DNA from: Pseudomonas khavaziana
Lineage (GTDB): Bacteria > Pseudomonadota > Gammaproteobacteria > Pseudomonadales > Pseudomonadaceae
Length of the DNA stretch: 64,000 bases
Assembly: GCF_019145205.1 (NCBI RefSeq)
Contig: NZ_JAHSTT010000003.1
Coordinates: forward strand, 372,001-436,000
Reading direction: 5' to 3'
A program made the translations under genes and the position numbers. Positions 19,636 to 28,801 of the stretch are shown here, one piece after another. Numbering within the stretch: position 1 is the first letter of the stretch; each line of letters starts with the position of its first letter. The notes beneath the pieces were generated by a model that did no database searches, was not told the DNA's origin, and saw only the letters and a list, made by a program, of their open reading frames with translations.

Positions 19636-21657
19636 ATGTTCGCTCCTGCCAATCAAAGTGCATTTACCCTGGCCCTTGAGGGTGTGCCCAGCGACTTAAA
19701 GGTGTTCAAGTTCAGCGGCACGGAGGCCATCAGCCAGCCGTACCGGTTTGAGCTTGAGCTGGTCAGCGAGCAACCGGATCTTGACTTGGAGGGCTTGCTG
19801 CATCGCCAGGCGTACTTGGGGTTCAATGAGCAGGGCCATGGTGTTCACGGCTTGGTTTATCGGGTCGCCCAGGGCGATTCCGGACGACGCCTGACGCGTT
19901 ACCAGCTCAGCCTGGTGCCCCACTTGGCGTACCTGGCGCACAGCGGCCAGCAACGTATTTTTCAACATAAGACGGTGCCGCAGATTGTTGCGCAGGTGTT
20001 GATTGGGCAAGGTATTCAAAGTGATCGCTTCGAGTTCCGGCTCAGCGGCCATTACCCTGAACGCGAGTTCTGCGTGCAGTTCGGTGAGACTGACCTGGCG
20101 TTCATCCAGCGCCTGTGTGCCGAACTGGGCATTCACTATCACTTCCAACATGCTTGCGAAGGGCACCTGCTGGTGTTTGGCGATGACCAGACCGTGTTTG
20201 CCCAGGCGCAACAGCCCACACCTTACCGACCCGGCTCGGGAATGGTTGCCGATACCCCCGCGATCAAGCGCTTTACGCTGCAGTTGGCAACCCGTACCAC
20301 GGCGGTCAATCTGCGCGATTATGATTTTCGCAAACCACGTCTTGAGCTGGAAAGCACGGCCGGCGACGAACAGCCCCCAACGCTTGAAATGCAGCAGTTC
20401 CCCGGCCATTTTTCCGACCGGGCCCATGGGAAGTATCTCGCCCAGCGTGGCTTGGAGCGGCACCGTAGTGACTATCGGGTTGCCTATGGCCAAGGTGACG
20501 AGCCGGCCTTGGCCAGCGGTCGGTTTCTGCAACTGCGGGACCACCCGTGCGAGGGCTGGAACGACTTGTGGCTGGTCACGCAAGTGACCCACGAAGGCAA
20601 GCAGCCCCAGGTACTGGAGGAAGCGGTCACCGAGGTGGCTGGGGGAGAATTTCGCCAGGGGTATCGCAATACATTTGCCGCCGCACCCTGGGATGCAGTC
20701 TTTCGCCCGCCCTTGGCTGAGCAGCCGCGCCCGAGCGTACCGGGTTATCAAAGCGCCGTGGTCACTGGCCCGGTGGGCAGTGAAATCCATTGCGATGAAT
20801 ACGGTCGGGTCAAGGTGCAACTGGCCTGGGACCGCGTAGGTGAGCACGACGAGCATTCCAGTTGCTGGTTGCGGGTCGCCAGCGGCTGGGCCCATGACCG
20901 CTATGGTGCGGTGCTGATCCCCAGGGTCGGCATGGAAGTGCTGGTGGGCTTCGTCAATGGCGACCTGGATATGCCACTGGTGGTGGGCTGTTTGCCAAAT
21001 GCTGCCACGCCGATGCCTCTCGACCTACCGGCGGACAAAACCCGTAGCATATGGCGTAGCCAGAGCAGCCCGGGGGGTGAAGGCTACAACGAATTACGTA
21101 TCGAAGACCGCAAGGGCGCCGAGGAGATCTACCTGCGCGCCCAGCGCGACTGGACCCAGCATGTGCTGAATGACCAGCAGGTACGGGTCGATAACCAGCG
21201 TCGTGTGCGGGTGGGCGGTGAGTCGTGCCATGAGTTGCAGGGCGAAGAGCAGCGCATCACCCATGGCAATCGCCTGACTGAACTCAAGCAGGATGATCAT
21301 CTGGTGGTCGGTGGTTCTCAGCATATGCGTGCCGGGCAGACCATTCAGCTGGGGGCTGGGCAAAGCATCGTCATTGACGCGGGTGCCAGCATGACCATTC
21401 AAGCAGGAGGGCAGTCGATCACGCTGTCGGCTGCCGGGATTTTCAGCAGTGCGCCGATTCAGCTCGGCGGGTCGCCTGCCCCAGCGGTGGCGCCATTGGT
21501 GCCTGGGTTGAAGGAGACGTTGCTGGCAGTTATTCCGGTACCGTTAAGCCGCGTGCAAGTGGCCAGCCTGAAACGCAGCGCGCCGTTTTGCGAAGAGTGT
21601 GAACGCTGCAAGAACGGGCAATGCGATATCAGCGCTCATGCACGGAGTTTGCCCTGA
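19636..21657 (+). CDS. vgrG: Type VI secretion spike protein VgrG (orphan)
   Basis: A 673-residue VgrG, the trimeric tip of the type VI secretion needle. Residues about 1-360 match the gp27-like part (ISQPYRFELELVSE, QFGETDLAFIQRLCAELG). About 370-480 is the gp5-like OB fold (SEIHCDEYGRVKVQLAWD, SGWAHDRYGAVLIPRVG, FVNGDLDMPLVVG). The beta-helix spike follows (to about 600). The tail ends in a Cys-rich motif FCEECERCKNGQC with no toxin domain. No T6SS structural genes are in the window. It overlaps the DUF4123 gene by one base (TGATG). Confidence 0.95.
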   Translation: MFAPANQSAFTLALEGVPSDLKVFKFSGTEAISQPYRFELELVSEQPDLDLEGLLHRQAYLGFNEQGHGVHGLVYRVAQGDSGRRLTRYQLSLVPHLAYLAHSGQQRIFQHKTVPQIVAQVLIGQGIQSDRFEFRLSGHYPEREFCVQFGETDLAFIQRLCAELGIHYHFQHACEGHLLVFGDDQTVFAQAQQPTPYRPGSGMVADTPAIKRFTLQLATRTTAVNLRDYDFRKPRLELESTAGDEQPPTLEMQQFPGHFSDRAHGKYLAQRGLERHRSDYRVAYGQGDEPALASGRFLQLRDHPCEGWNDLWLVTQVTHEGKQPQVLEEAVTEVAGGEFRQGYRNTFAAAPWDAVFRPPLAEQPRPSVPGYQSAVVTGPVGSEIHCDEYGRVKVQLAWDRVGEHDEHSSCWLRVASGWAHDRYGAVLIPRVGMEVLVGFVNGDLDMPLVVGCLPNAATPMPLDLPADKTRSIWRSQSSPGGEGYNELRIEDRKGAEEIYLRAQRDWTQHVLNDQQVRVDNQRRVRVGGESCHELQGEEQRITHGNRLTELKQDDHLVVGGSQHMRAGQTIQLGAGQSIVIDAGASMTIQAGGQSITLSAAGIFSSAPIQLGGSPAPAVAPLVPGLKETLLAVIPVPLSRVQVASLKRSAPFCEECERCKNGQCDISAHARSLP

Positions 21658-22382
21658 TGGCAGCGCCTTTGACGCCCAGCGCCTGGCTGGCGAAGTACCC
21701 ACTGCAACCGGATGAACGGATGTACGCCGTGCTGGGCAGTGCCAGCGATGCCCAGCCGTTTGCCGCCTGGCAAGCCATTGCGGTCGGGAAGCCACCACAA
21801 CCGGTCTGGGCGGGCACTGCCTACGCCGCTTGGAAGGATGTGATGCCTTACGTGGCTGTCGTCGAACCGGGCAGTGCCTTCCTCGATTGGGTCGTCGCCT
21901 CCCAGGCGTTGGATTGGGGCTGGCTGGCAGTCGCGTCCTGCCCGTTGGACGTTGTGATCGAGCATCTGAAGGGCTTGACCCAGGTGTACCTGCCCGAAAA
22001 CCAGCCGGTATTTTTGCGCTTCTGGGACGGCGCGCAGTTTCTGCCGATCTTGCAGCACTTGGGTGACAAGGCCGGGTATGTGTTACCGGTGTTCCAGCGT
22101 TATCTGATCAACGGCCAGCCGCTGTCAGTGACGTCGCGCCCGGTCGCGCCGGCCAGGGCCAGCCCCTGGTGGCAAGTGCCGGCGCCATTACTGGCGCACC
22201 TGGCGCAGCAGTCACCGCAGGTACTGGTCGACAACCTGCTGCAATGGCTCCAGGAGCAGTGCCCTGACCTGTATACCGCGTTTACACCAGCCACCTTGCA
22301 GCACAAGGTCGCCTACTTCGCACGCGGGCCGGATATCAGCCCTGCTGCATTGGCGGATTACATCGCCGTGCAATTGAGTTGA
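21657..22382 (+). CDS. DUF4123 T6SS effector adaptor/chaperone
   Basis: A 241-residue protein of the DUF4123 (Tap/TEC) family, which loads a toxic effector on its partner VgrG. The family N-terminal pattern is present: a Tyr-rich strand MYAVLGSASD, the segment PYVAVVEPGSAFLDWV, the central LRFWDGAQFLPILQHL, and a C-terminal helical part. The start at 21657 is chosen because GGAG lies 10 bases upstream and it couples to the vgrG stop; an in-frame ATG at 21621 lies inside vgrG. An effector and immunity gene normally come next, but rlmJ begins 97 bp later. Confidence 0.88.
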   Translation: MAAPLTPSAWLAKYPLQPDERMYAVLGSASDAQPFAAWQAIAVGKPPQPVWAGTAYAAWKDVMPYVAVVEPGSAFLDWVVASQALDWGWLAVASCPLDVVIEHLKGLTQVYLPENQPVFLRFWDGAQFLPILQHLGDKAGYVLPVFQRYLINGQPLSVTSRPVAPARASPWWQVPAPLLAHLAQQSPQVLVDNLLQWLQEQCPDLYTAFTPATLQHKVAYFARGPDISPAALADYIAVQLS

Positions 22383-22479
22383 GCGGACGGCTATAGCGTG
22401 TCATCCGTACCGCCCGCCTTGCGGCCCTGCACCTTTGCGCCGGTTGAAGGTAAACTTCGCCCCCTGCGCAGGAGCAACC

Positions 22480-23316
22480 ATGAATTATCGTCACGCCTTT
22501 CACGCCGGCAACCACGCCGATGTCTTCAAACACCTGACCTTGACCCGACTCATCGCCCTGATGTCGCGCAAGGAGCAGCCGTTCGCCTACCTCGATACCC
22601 ACGCCGGCATTGGCCTGTATGACCTGCAGGGCGACCAGGCTAACCGCACCGGTGAATACCTTGAAGGCATCGCCCGCCTGTGGGGTGCCAGCGACCTGCC
22701 GCCGCTCACCGCTGACTACATGCGCGTGCTGCACGAGATGAACCCGGACGGCCAGTTGCGCTACTACCCGGGCTCGCCGGAGCTGGCCCGACGCCTCACG
22801 CGGCCTCAGGACCGCGTGATGCTCAACGAAAAGCACCCGGAAGACGGCGTGCTGCTCAAGGACAATATGAAGGGTGATCGCCGCGTCAAAGTGCACCTGG
22901 GCGAAGGCTGGCACGTGCCACGGGCCTTGCTGCCGGTGCCGGAAAAACGCGCGCTGATGCTGATCGACCCGCCCTTTGAACAGCTCGATGAAATGCAGCG
23001 TTGCGCGGCGTCCCTCAAGGAAGCGGTTGGCCGTATGCGCCAGACGGTCGCGGCGATCTGGTACCCGGTGAAGGACCAGCGCATGTTGCGCCGCTTCTAC
23101 CAGGACCTGGCCGGCACCGGTGCGCCGAAGTTGCTGCGTGTGGAGCTGCTGGTGCATCCCCTGGACACCCCCAGCACCCTGACCGGCTCGGGCCTAGCGA
23201 TTGCCAACCCGCCGTGGGGCCTGGAAGAGGAGTTACGTGAGTTGCTGCCGTGGCTGTCCAAGAAGCTTGGCCAGACCCAGGGTGGGTGGCAGATGGATTG
23301 GCTCATCGCCGAATAA
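22480..23316 (+). CDS. rlmJ: 23S rRNA (adenine-2030-N6)-methyltransferase RlmJ
   Basis: A 278-residue SAM-dependent methyltransferase that modifies A2030 of 23S rRNA. Visible are the family N-terminus MNYRHAFHAGNHADVFKH, the SAM-binding region YLDTHAGIGLYDL, and the catalytic motif DPPFE (in LMLIDPPFEQLDE) equivalent to NPPY. Start 22480 has AGGAG six bases upstream; the in-frame ATG at 22435 has none. A family B REPIN follows, then the convergent msrA. Confidence 0.95.
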   Translation: MNYRHAFHAGNHADVFKHLTLTRLIALMSRKEQPFAYLDTHAGIGLYDLQGDQANRTGEYLEGIARLWGASDLPPLTADYMRVLHEMNPDGQLRYYPGSPELARRLTRPQDRVMLNEKHPEDGVLLKDNMKGDRRVKVHLGEGWHVPRALLPVPEKRALMLIDPPFEQLDEMQRCAASLKEAVGRMRQTVAAIWYPVKDQRMLRRFYQDLAGTGAPKLLRVELLVHPLDTPSTLTGSGLAIANPPWGLEEELRELLPWLSKKLGQTQGGWQMDWLIAE

Positions 23317-23320
23317 TCAA

Positions 23321-23422
23321 CTGTAGGAGCGAGCCTGCTCGCGAAAATCGTTAACGATAACGCGGGAAACCTGACGCCCTGCGGCGCTCTCAGGTTTTTC
23401 GCGAGCAAGCTCGCTCCTACAG
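23321..23422. repeat. REPIN, family B (GTAGGAGCGAGCTTGCTCGCGAA type)
   Basis: Arms CTGTAGGAGCGAGCCTGCTC and its near-perfect complement (ending GCTCGCTCCTACAG) lie in inverted order around a variable middle. The same family occurs at 48846, 52807 and 57869. Here it separates the convergent ends of rlmJ and msrA. Confidence 0.9.
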
Positions 23423-23431
23423 AGATCGGCG

Positions 23432-24079
23432 TCAGATCGGGCAGGTCACGCCGGTGCCGCCGATCCCGCAGTAGCCCTGCGGGTTCTTCGCCAGGTACTG
23501 CTGGTGGTACGCTTCAGCGAAGTACACCGTCGGTGCTTCGTCGATTTCAGTGGTAATAGTACCCACGCCGGCTTTGGTCAATTCAGCTTGATAAGCCTCG
23601 GCACTGGCTTTGGCTGCCGCCAGCTGTTCAGGCGTGGTTGCATAGATCACCGAACGGTACTGGCTGCCAATGTCATTGCCTTGGCGCATGCCCTGGGTAG
23701 GGTTATGCAGTTCCCAGAACATCTTCAACAGGTCTTCATACTTGACCTTGGCCTGGTCATACACCACCAGCACCACTTCGCTGTGGCCGGTCAGGCCTGA
23801 GCAGACTTCTTCGTAGGTCGGGTTCGGCGTAAAGCCGCCGGCATAGCCGACCACCGTGCTGACCACGCCGTCGCGCTCCCAGAATTTACGTTCCGCGCCC
23901 CAGAAACACCCCAGGCCGAAGATCGCAAAGCCGACGTCATCAATGAACGGGCCCAGCAGCGGGTTGCCGTTGACGAAGTGGGTCTCTGGCAGCGCCATCG
24001 GGGTTTCACGGCCAGGCAGAGCTTGTTCTTGAGTAGGCAGCACGTTTTTGTTCACCAGAATTTCCGAGCGCAAGACCAT
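23432..24079 (-). CDS. msrA: Peptide methionine sulfoxide reductase MsrA
   Basis: A 215-residue enzyme that reduces methionine-S-sulfoxide in proteins and free methionine. The catalytic Cys is in [13 protein letters not shown], followed by the conserved GYAGG and [11 protein letters not shown] blocks. The C-terminal region holds the resolving Cys residues ([14 protein letters not shown]). The length fits the family. It lies downstream of dipA on the same strand, the order seen in P. aeruginosa (memory). Confidence 0.96.
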   Translation of the reverse strand: MVLRSEILVNKNVLPTQEQALPGRETPMALPETHFVNGNPLLGPFIDDVGFAIFGLGCFWGAERKFWERDGVVSTVVGYAGGFTPNPTYEEVCSGLTGHSEVVLVVYDQAKVKYEDLLKMFWELHNPTQGMRQGNDIGSQYRSVIYATTPEQLAAAKASAEAYQAELTKAGVGTITTEIDEAPTVYFAEAYHQQYLAKNPQGYCGIGGTGVTCPI

Positions 24080-24151
24080 GATCAGTCCTCTCGTCAGGTT
24101 GAGTAGCAGTAAATTGTCAGACAGCCAGTGTGCCCGAGTGTTACAGCGCTG

Positions 24152-26845
24152 TCAGGCGATTGGGCCACGTGGATAGCGTTTGAGCTTTTCCAGCAGCTCT
24201 GTACCGGGGATCGGCCGGTCGAACAGGTAGCCCTGGCCGACATCGCAGCGATGCCGGCGCAGGAACGCCAATTGCTCGGCAGTCTCGATGCCTTCAGCCA
24301 CCACCTTGAGCTTGAGGTTGTGGGCCATGGCGATCACCGCCGAGGTGATTTCCATGTCGTCCTGGTTGTCCGGGATTTCGTGGATAAAGCTACGATCAAT
24401 CTTAATGATGTCGATGGGGAATTTTTTCAAGTAGCTCAACGACGAGTAACCGGTGCCGAAGTCATCCATGGCCAGGGTCAGGCCGAAGCTCTTGAGCTGG
24501 TCCAGTTGCAGGCGCGTGTCTTCGGTGGCCTCCAGCAGTAAACCTTCGGTCAGCTCCAGCTCCAGCAGATTGGCCGGCAGTTGTTCTTCCTTGAGGATCG
24601 TGGCGATCGAGGCTACCAGGTCCGGGTCGGAAAACTGCTTGGGCGACAGATTGATCGCCACCTGCAGATTGCCCATGCCTGCGGCGCTCAACTGTCGACT
24701 CATGCGACAGGCCTGGCGGGCTATCCATTTGCCGATAGGGATGATCAGCCCAGTCTCTTCGGCCACGCTGATGAACTGGTCGGGGCGGATCATGCCCTTT
24801 TCCGGGTGATTCCAGCGCAGCAGCGCTTCCATGCCTAGCAAACGGCCGCTGCGCAGGCACAGCTTGGGCTGGTAGAACACGTCCAGTTCGTTCTGGGTCA
24901 GGGCGCGGCGCAGGTTGTTTTCCACGAACAGCTTGTAGCTGGCCTCGGCGTTCAAGGCTTCGGTAAATACCTGCACCTGGTGCTTGCCGTTGGCCTTGGC
25001 CTTGTGCAGGGCCAGCCCGGCGTTGCGCATCAGGGTCTGTAAGTCACGACCATGCAGTGGCGCGCAGGCCAGTCCTACGGAGCCGGTGACGCTGATCAGT
25101 TGGTTGTCGACGAACATCGGTTTGTCGAGGGTGGCCAGCAATTGGCAGGCGACCTGTTGTCCGGTCTCTAGGTCGGCGTCGTCCAACAGTACCGCAAACT
25201 CGTTACTGGCAAAGCGCGCCAGGCTGCCGCCGCTGCTCAAGCTGTTACGCAGGCGGCGGGCCAGGCTGATCAACAACTTGTCGCCGGTCTGGTGGCCGAG
25301 GCTGTCGTTGATGCGCTTGAAGTTGTCGATGTCCACCAGCAGCAGGCTGATCGGGCTGTCGCTGTCGCGGGCAAAGCGTTCGTCGAGGTTGCGGATAAAC
25401 GCCGGTCGGTTGCCCAGGTTGGTCAGGTTGTCGGTGTAGGCCAGGCGTTCGATGCGCTGTTGCGCCAGCTTGGTCTGGGTGATGTCCTCGTAGATGCCGA
25501 TGTAGTGGGTCAGCTCGCGGTTGTCGCCGTACACCTTAGAAATCGACAGCTGGCCCCAGTAGGGTTCCAGGTTCTTGCGCCGGCTTTTGAACTCACCCTG
25601 CCAGCTGTTGCTTTTGGCCAGGGCCGAGGGGGCGTCGAACAGCAATTCGCTGAGATTTTCCAGGGCCGGCAGTTGGGCCAGGCGATGGCCGTGGACTTCT
25701 TCGGCGCTGTACTGGGTGATCGCAGTGAAACTGGGGTTGACGTACTCCACCACGCCGTCGCAGTTGACCAGCAGAAAGGCGTTGGCGCTTTGTTCCACTG
25801 CACGCTGGAACAGATGCAGGGCGCTGGTGGCGGTGCGGCGGTTATGGTTGTTGATGACCTGGGCGAACTGGTCCGCCAACTCGCCGGCAAACGCGATCTC
25901 ATCGGATTGCCACGCCCGTGAGCTGCCGCATTGTTCCAGGCACAGCACGCCGACCACCTGGCCGTCGACCCGAATGCTGGCGTCGAGCATTGCGTGAATA
26001 TCTTTGGCACGCAGGCTTTCGGCCATTTCCCGGGTGCGCGGGTCGCGCAGGGCATGGGTGGCATCAATGGCGCGGCTGGAGTGCAGGGCTTCCAGGTAAT
26101 CCGGGAAACCACTGGCGTCGATGGCGTCGGGCAGGCGGTACTGTTGGTCGGCGCGGTGGTACGCCGAGATCGGCACCAGGCGCTGACCCTCCAGGTTCCA
26201 GATGCTGGCGCAATCGATCTGGTAGATGTCGCAGGCGCTGCGGGTAATCAGCTCGGCGGCTTCGCGCAGCGAATTGGGCGTGGTGTAGCGCTGGCGCGCC
26301 AGCAGCAGGATCAACTCCTGCTGGGCGCGTACTCGCTCCAGGTGTTGCAGCTGTTCTTGCTGGGCGCGCTGGTTGAGTTCCAGGGCGATCTGCAGGCGGC
26401 TGTTCTGGTTTTCCAGGTCGGCGGTCGGGGCGGGCGCGGTGTTATCGCTGAACAGCCCGTCGACCACCATCAGGTAGCCGCGCAGCAGATGGCGGTTGTG
26501 TTGTTTGTAGGCCTCGCCCATTTCCAGCAGGCTCATCGGGCCGTCATGGGTGTGCAGGGTGTAGCGCACCAGGTAATGGGGGCTGTGGGTCAGCTGCTGC
26601 TGGATCGCGTCGTGCAGCTGATAGCGCGCCTGGGGCTCCATGAGGCTGGCGTAGGGCGTGCCGATCAGGGCACAGAGTTCCACCGCTGGCAGGCCGAATT
26701 GGCGCTCGCAATTGGGATCGAGGTACAGCAGGGCCCAGCTTGCCTCATTAAGCCGCTCGAAACGCAGCATACCGAGGCGCGAAGGCACCGGTAATTGCGT
26801 CACTACCTCGGTCGCCATACGGGCGACATCGGGTTGGCTTTTCAT
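24152..26845 (-). CDS. dipA: Cyclic-di-GMP phosphodiesterase DipA (PAS-GAF-PAS-GGDEF-EAL)
   Basis: An 897-residue cytoplasmic signalling protein. The order is an N-terminal PAS-like domain (about 30-135), a coiled coil (about 155-195), GAF (about 195-335), PAS (about 345-460), GGDEF (about 470-625) and EAL (about 640-890). The GGDEF signature is replaced by ASNEF, so cyclase activity is unlikely. The EAL domain keeps EALLRW, the DDFGTGYSSLSYL block and KIDRSFI, as in active phosphodiesterases. This pattern and the position beside aceEF and msrA match P. aeruginosa DipA (PA5017), which controls dispersal and swarming. Start 26845 is chosen over 26887 for fit to the family; the ribosome-binding site is weak (GCGAG). 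Confidence 0.9.
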   Translation of the reverse strand: MKSQPDVARMATEVVTQLPVPSRLGMLRFERLNEASWALLYLDPNCERQFGLPAVELCALIGTPYASLMEPQARYQLHDAIQQQLTHSPHYLVRYTLHTHDGPMSLLEMGEAYKQHNRHLLRGYLMVVDGLFSDNTAPAPTADLENQNSRLQIALELNQRAQQEQLQHLERVRAQQELILLLARQRYTTPNSLREAAELITRSACDIYQIDCASIWNLEGQRLVPISAYHRADQQYRLPDAIDASGFPDYLEALHSSRAIDATHALRDPRTREMAESLRAKDIHAMLDASIRVDGQVVGVLCLEQCGSSRAWQSDEIAFAGELADQFAQVINNHNRRTATSALHLFQRAVEQSANAFLLVNCDGVVEYVNPSFTAITQYSAEEVHGHRLAQLPALENLSELLFDAPSALAKSNSWQGEFKSRRKNLEPYWGQLSISKVYGDNRELTHYIGIYEDITQTKLAQQRIERLAYTDNLTNLGNRPAFIRNLDERFARDSDSPISLLLVDIDNFKRINDSLGHQTGDKLLISLARRLRNSLSSGGSLARFASNEFAVLLDDADLETGQQVACQLLATLDKPMFVDNQLISVTGSVGLACAPLHGRDLQTLMRNAGLALHKAKANGKHQVQVFTEALNAEASYKLFVENNLRRALTQNELDVFYQPKLCLRSGRLLGMEALLRWNHPEKGMIRPDQFISVAEETGLIIPIGKWIARQACRMSRQLSAAGMGNLQVAINLSPKQFSDPDLVASIATILKEEQLPANLLELELTEGLLLEATEDTRLQLDQLKSFGLTLAMDDFGTGYSSLSYLKKFPIDIIKIDRSFIHEIPDNQDDMEITSAVIAMAHNLKLKVVAEGIETAEQLAFLRRHRCDVGQGYLFDRPIPGTELLEKLKRYPRGPIA

Positions 26846-26970
26846 GGGGAAACTCGCTTGGGAAAATGCGCGTGGCGCCCGGCTCACGCCCTCTTTACTG
26901 TCGCCTGCGGCAAGGTTGCATCATGCGGCACGCACTGACAAGAGAGGATGAAGGCTAAGTGCTATAAGGC

Positions 26971-26978
26971 AGTTATCG
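26971..26978 (-). promoter_or_regulatory. Possible FliA-type -10 box upstream of dipA
   Basis: The minus strand reads GCCGATAA, a full match to the sigma-28 -10 element, about 125 bp before the dipA start. The matching -35 region 11 bases upstream (TGCAGAAA) is poor, so this is only a candidate. Confidence 0.3.
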
Positions 26979-27051
26979 GCCGCGCGAAGGATTTCTGCAA
27001 TCGAAATGACAGAAGGTGTACAAACCTGTCCTGTGCGTACACCGAGCGCGC

Positions 27052-27079
27052 AAAAAAAAGCCCCGCCAAGCGGCGGGGT
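27052..27079 (-). terminator. Rho-independent terminator of aceEF
   Basis: On the minus strand CCCCGCC, a 4-base loop, GGCGGGG, then CTTTTTTTT. A short strong stem with a T-run about 70 bp after the aceF stop. Confidence 0.9.
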
Positions 27080-27117
27080 TGAGGTACGAGCGTGGCGCTC
27101 GGAAATCGGTGCGGCAA

Positions 27118-27143
27118 GGGCCTTCCCAGTAAAAGGAAGGCCC
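27118..27143 (-). other. Hairpin just after the aceF stop
   Basis: GGGCCTTCC (27118-27126) and GGAAGGCCC (27135-27143) form a perfect 9-bp stem, 6 bp beyond the aceF stop and before the terminator. No T-run follows; it may protect the 3' end of the mRNA. Confidence 0.6.
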
Positions 27144-27149
27144 TGCGGC

Positions 27150-28790
27150 TTACAGCAGGATGGTGCGGATGTCGTTCAGCAACTGGCTCAGGCGCTGGGT
27201 GAAGCGTGCCGCCGCGGCGCCGTTGATCACACGGTGATCGTAGGACAGCGACAGTGGCAGCATCAGCTTCGGCTGGAACGCTTTGCCGTCCCACACAGGC
27301 TGAATGGTGGCCTTGGAAACACCCAAAATCGCCACTTCCGGCGCGTTGACGATTGGCGTGAAGCCAGTGCCGCCAATGTGACCGAGGCTGGAGATGGTGA
27401 AGCAGGCGCCCTGCATGTCGTCCGGGGTGAGCTTCTTGTCGCGGGCCTTGGCAGCCAGTGCAGCGGCTTCGCCAGCGAGTTGCAGCAGGCTCTTCTGGTC
27501 AACGTTCTTGATGACCGGCACCAGCAGGCCATCCGGGGTGTCGACCGCGAAACCGATGTGCACGTACTTCTTGCGGATGATCGCCTTGCCACTTGGCGCC
27601 AGCGAGGCGTTGAAGTCCGGCAGTTCCTTGAGCAGATGCGCGCACGCCTTGAGCAGCAGTGGCAGCACGGTCAGTTTAACGCCAGCCTTTTCGGCCACGG
27701 CTTTCTGCGCAACGCGGAAAGCTTCCAGGTCGGTGATGTCGGCCTGGTCGAACTGGGTCACGTGCGGGATGTTCAGCCAGCTCGCGTGCAGGCCGGCCGC
27801 GCCGATTTGCATCAGGCGGGTCATCGGCACTTCTTCGATTTCGCCGAAGCGGCTGAAGTCCACGGTACGGATCGGCGGAATGCCCGAACCACCGGTAGCG
27901 CCACCGGCAGCTGGCGCTTCCTTGGCTTTTTGCATCATGGCCTTGACGTAGACCTGCACGTCTTCCTTCAGCACGCGACCGTGAGGGCCAGTGGCCGACA
28001 CAGCATTGAGCTCAACGCCGAACTCACGGGCCAGTTGACGCACCGCAGGGCCGGCATGCACCTTGGCACCGCTTGGCGCAGGTGCGGCAGCCGCAGGGGC
28101 TGGCGCAGCTTCGGCTTTTGCGGCAGGTGCAGGGGCAGCAGCGGCAGGTGCCGCTTCAGCCTTGGCAGCCGGAGCAGCAGCCGGTGCTGGTGCGGCGGCT
28201 GGCGCAGCACCTTGTACTTTCAGCTTGAGGATGAAGTCACCAGTGCCTACTTCGTCTTCCAGCTTGACCGCGATGCTTTCCACCACGCCGGCAGCCGGCG
28301 AAGGGATTTCCATGGAGGCCTTGTCGGACTCCAGGGTGATCAGCGACTGGTCAGCTTCGACGGTGTCGCCGACCTTGACCAGCAGCTCGATGATCTTGGC
28401 CTTGCCCGACGAACCGATGTCCGGGACGTGGATGTCCTGGACGGTGGCGGCGGCGGGTTCAGCAGCCGCAGCGGCAGGTGCTTCGGCTGGCTTTTCAGCG
28501 GGTGCTGGCGCAGCAGCGGCGGCAGGGGCCGCGGCCGCAGGGGCTGCATCAGCAGCACCTTCGATTTCCAGCTCCAGCAGTTCGTCACCTTCTTTCAGGC
28601 GGTCGCCCAGCTTCACTTTCAGGCTCTTGACCACGCCGGCCTTGGGAGCAGGGATTTCCATGCTCGCCTTGTCCGATTCCAGGGTCAGGATGCTCTGGTC
28701 GGCTTCGACGGTGTCGCCGACCTTCACAAACAGCTCGATTACTTCACCTTCACCGCTGCCGATGTCAGGTACGCGAATGAGTTCGCTCAC
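27150..28790 (-). CDS. aceF: Dihydrolipoamide acetyltransferase, pyruvate dehydrogenase E2
   Basis: A 546-residue E2 core of the pyruvate dehydrogenase complex; it carries the acetyl group from E1 to CoA. There are two lipoyl domains (about 2-75 and 118-192), each with the lipoylated Lys in ESDKASMEIP, separated and followed by Ala/Pro-rich linkers. The peripheral subunit-binding domain is about 245-280 (VRQLAREFGVELNAVSATG). The catalytic acetyltransferase domain ends in SYDHRVINGAAAARF, with the active His at 519; the N in VING, where most E2s have D, is also seen in Azotobacter E2 (memory). Two lipoyl domains, not three as in E. coli. It starts 11 bp after the aceE stop. Confidence 0.97.
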   Translation of the reverse strand: MSELIRVPDIGSGEGEVIELFVKVGDTVEADQSILTLESDKASMEIPAPKAGVVKSLKVKLGDRLKEGDELLELEIEGAADAAPAAAAPAAAAAPAPAEKPAEAPAAAAAEPAAATVQDIHVPDIGSSGKAKIIELLVKVGDTVEADQSLITLESDKASMEIPSPAAGVVESIAVKLEDEVGTGDFILKLKVQGAAPAAAPAPAAAPAAKAEAAPAAAAPAPAAKAEAAPAPAAAAPAPSGAKVHAGPAVRQLAREFGVELNAVSATGPHGRVLKEDVQVYVKAMMQKAKEAPAAGGATGGSGIPPIRTVDFSRFGEIEEVPMTRLMQIGAAGLHASWLNIPHVTQFDQADITDLEAFRVAQKAVAEKAGVKLTVLPLLLKACAHLLKELPDFNASLAPSGKAIIRKKYVHIGFAVDTPDGLLVPVIKNVDQKSLLQLAGEAAALAAKARDKKLTPDDMQGACFTISSLGHIGGTGFTPIVNAPEVAILGVSKATIQPVWDGKAFQPKLMLPLSLSYDHRVINGAAAARFTQRLSQLLNDIRTILL

Positions 28791-28801
28791 AAAAAGTCTC
28801 C

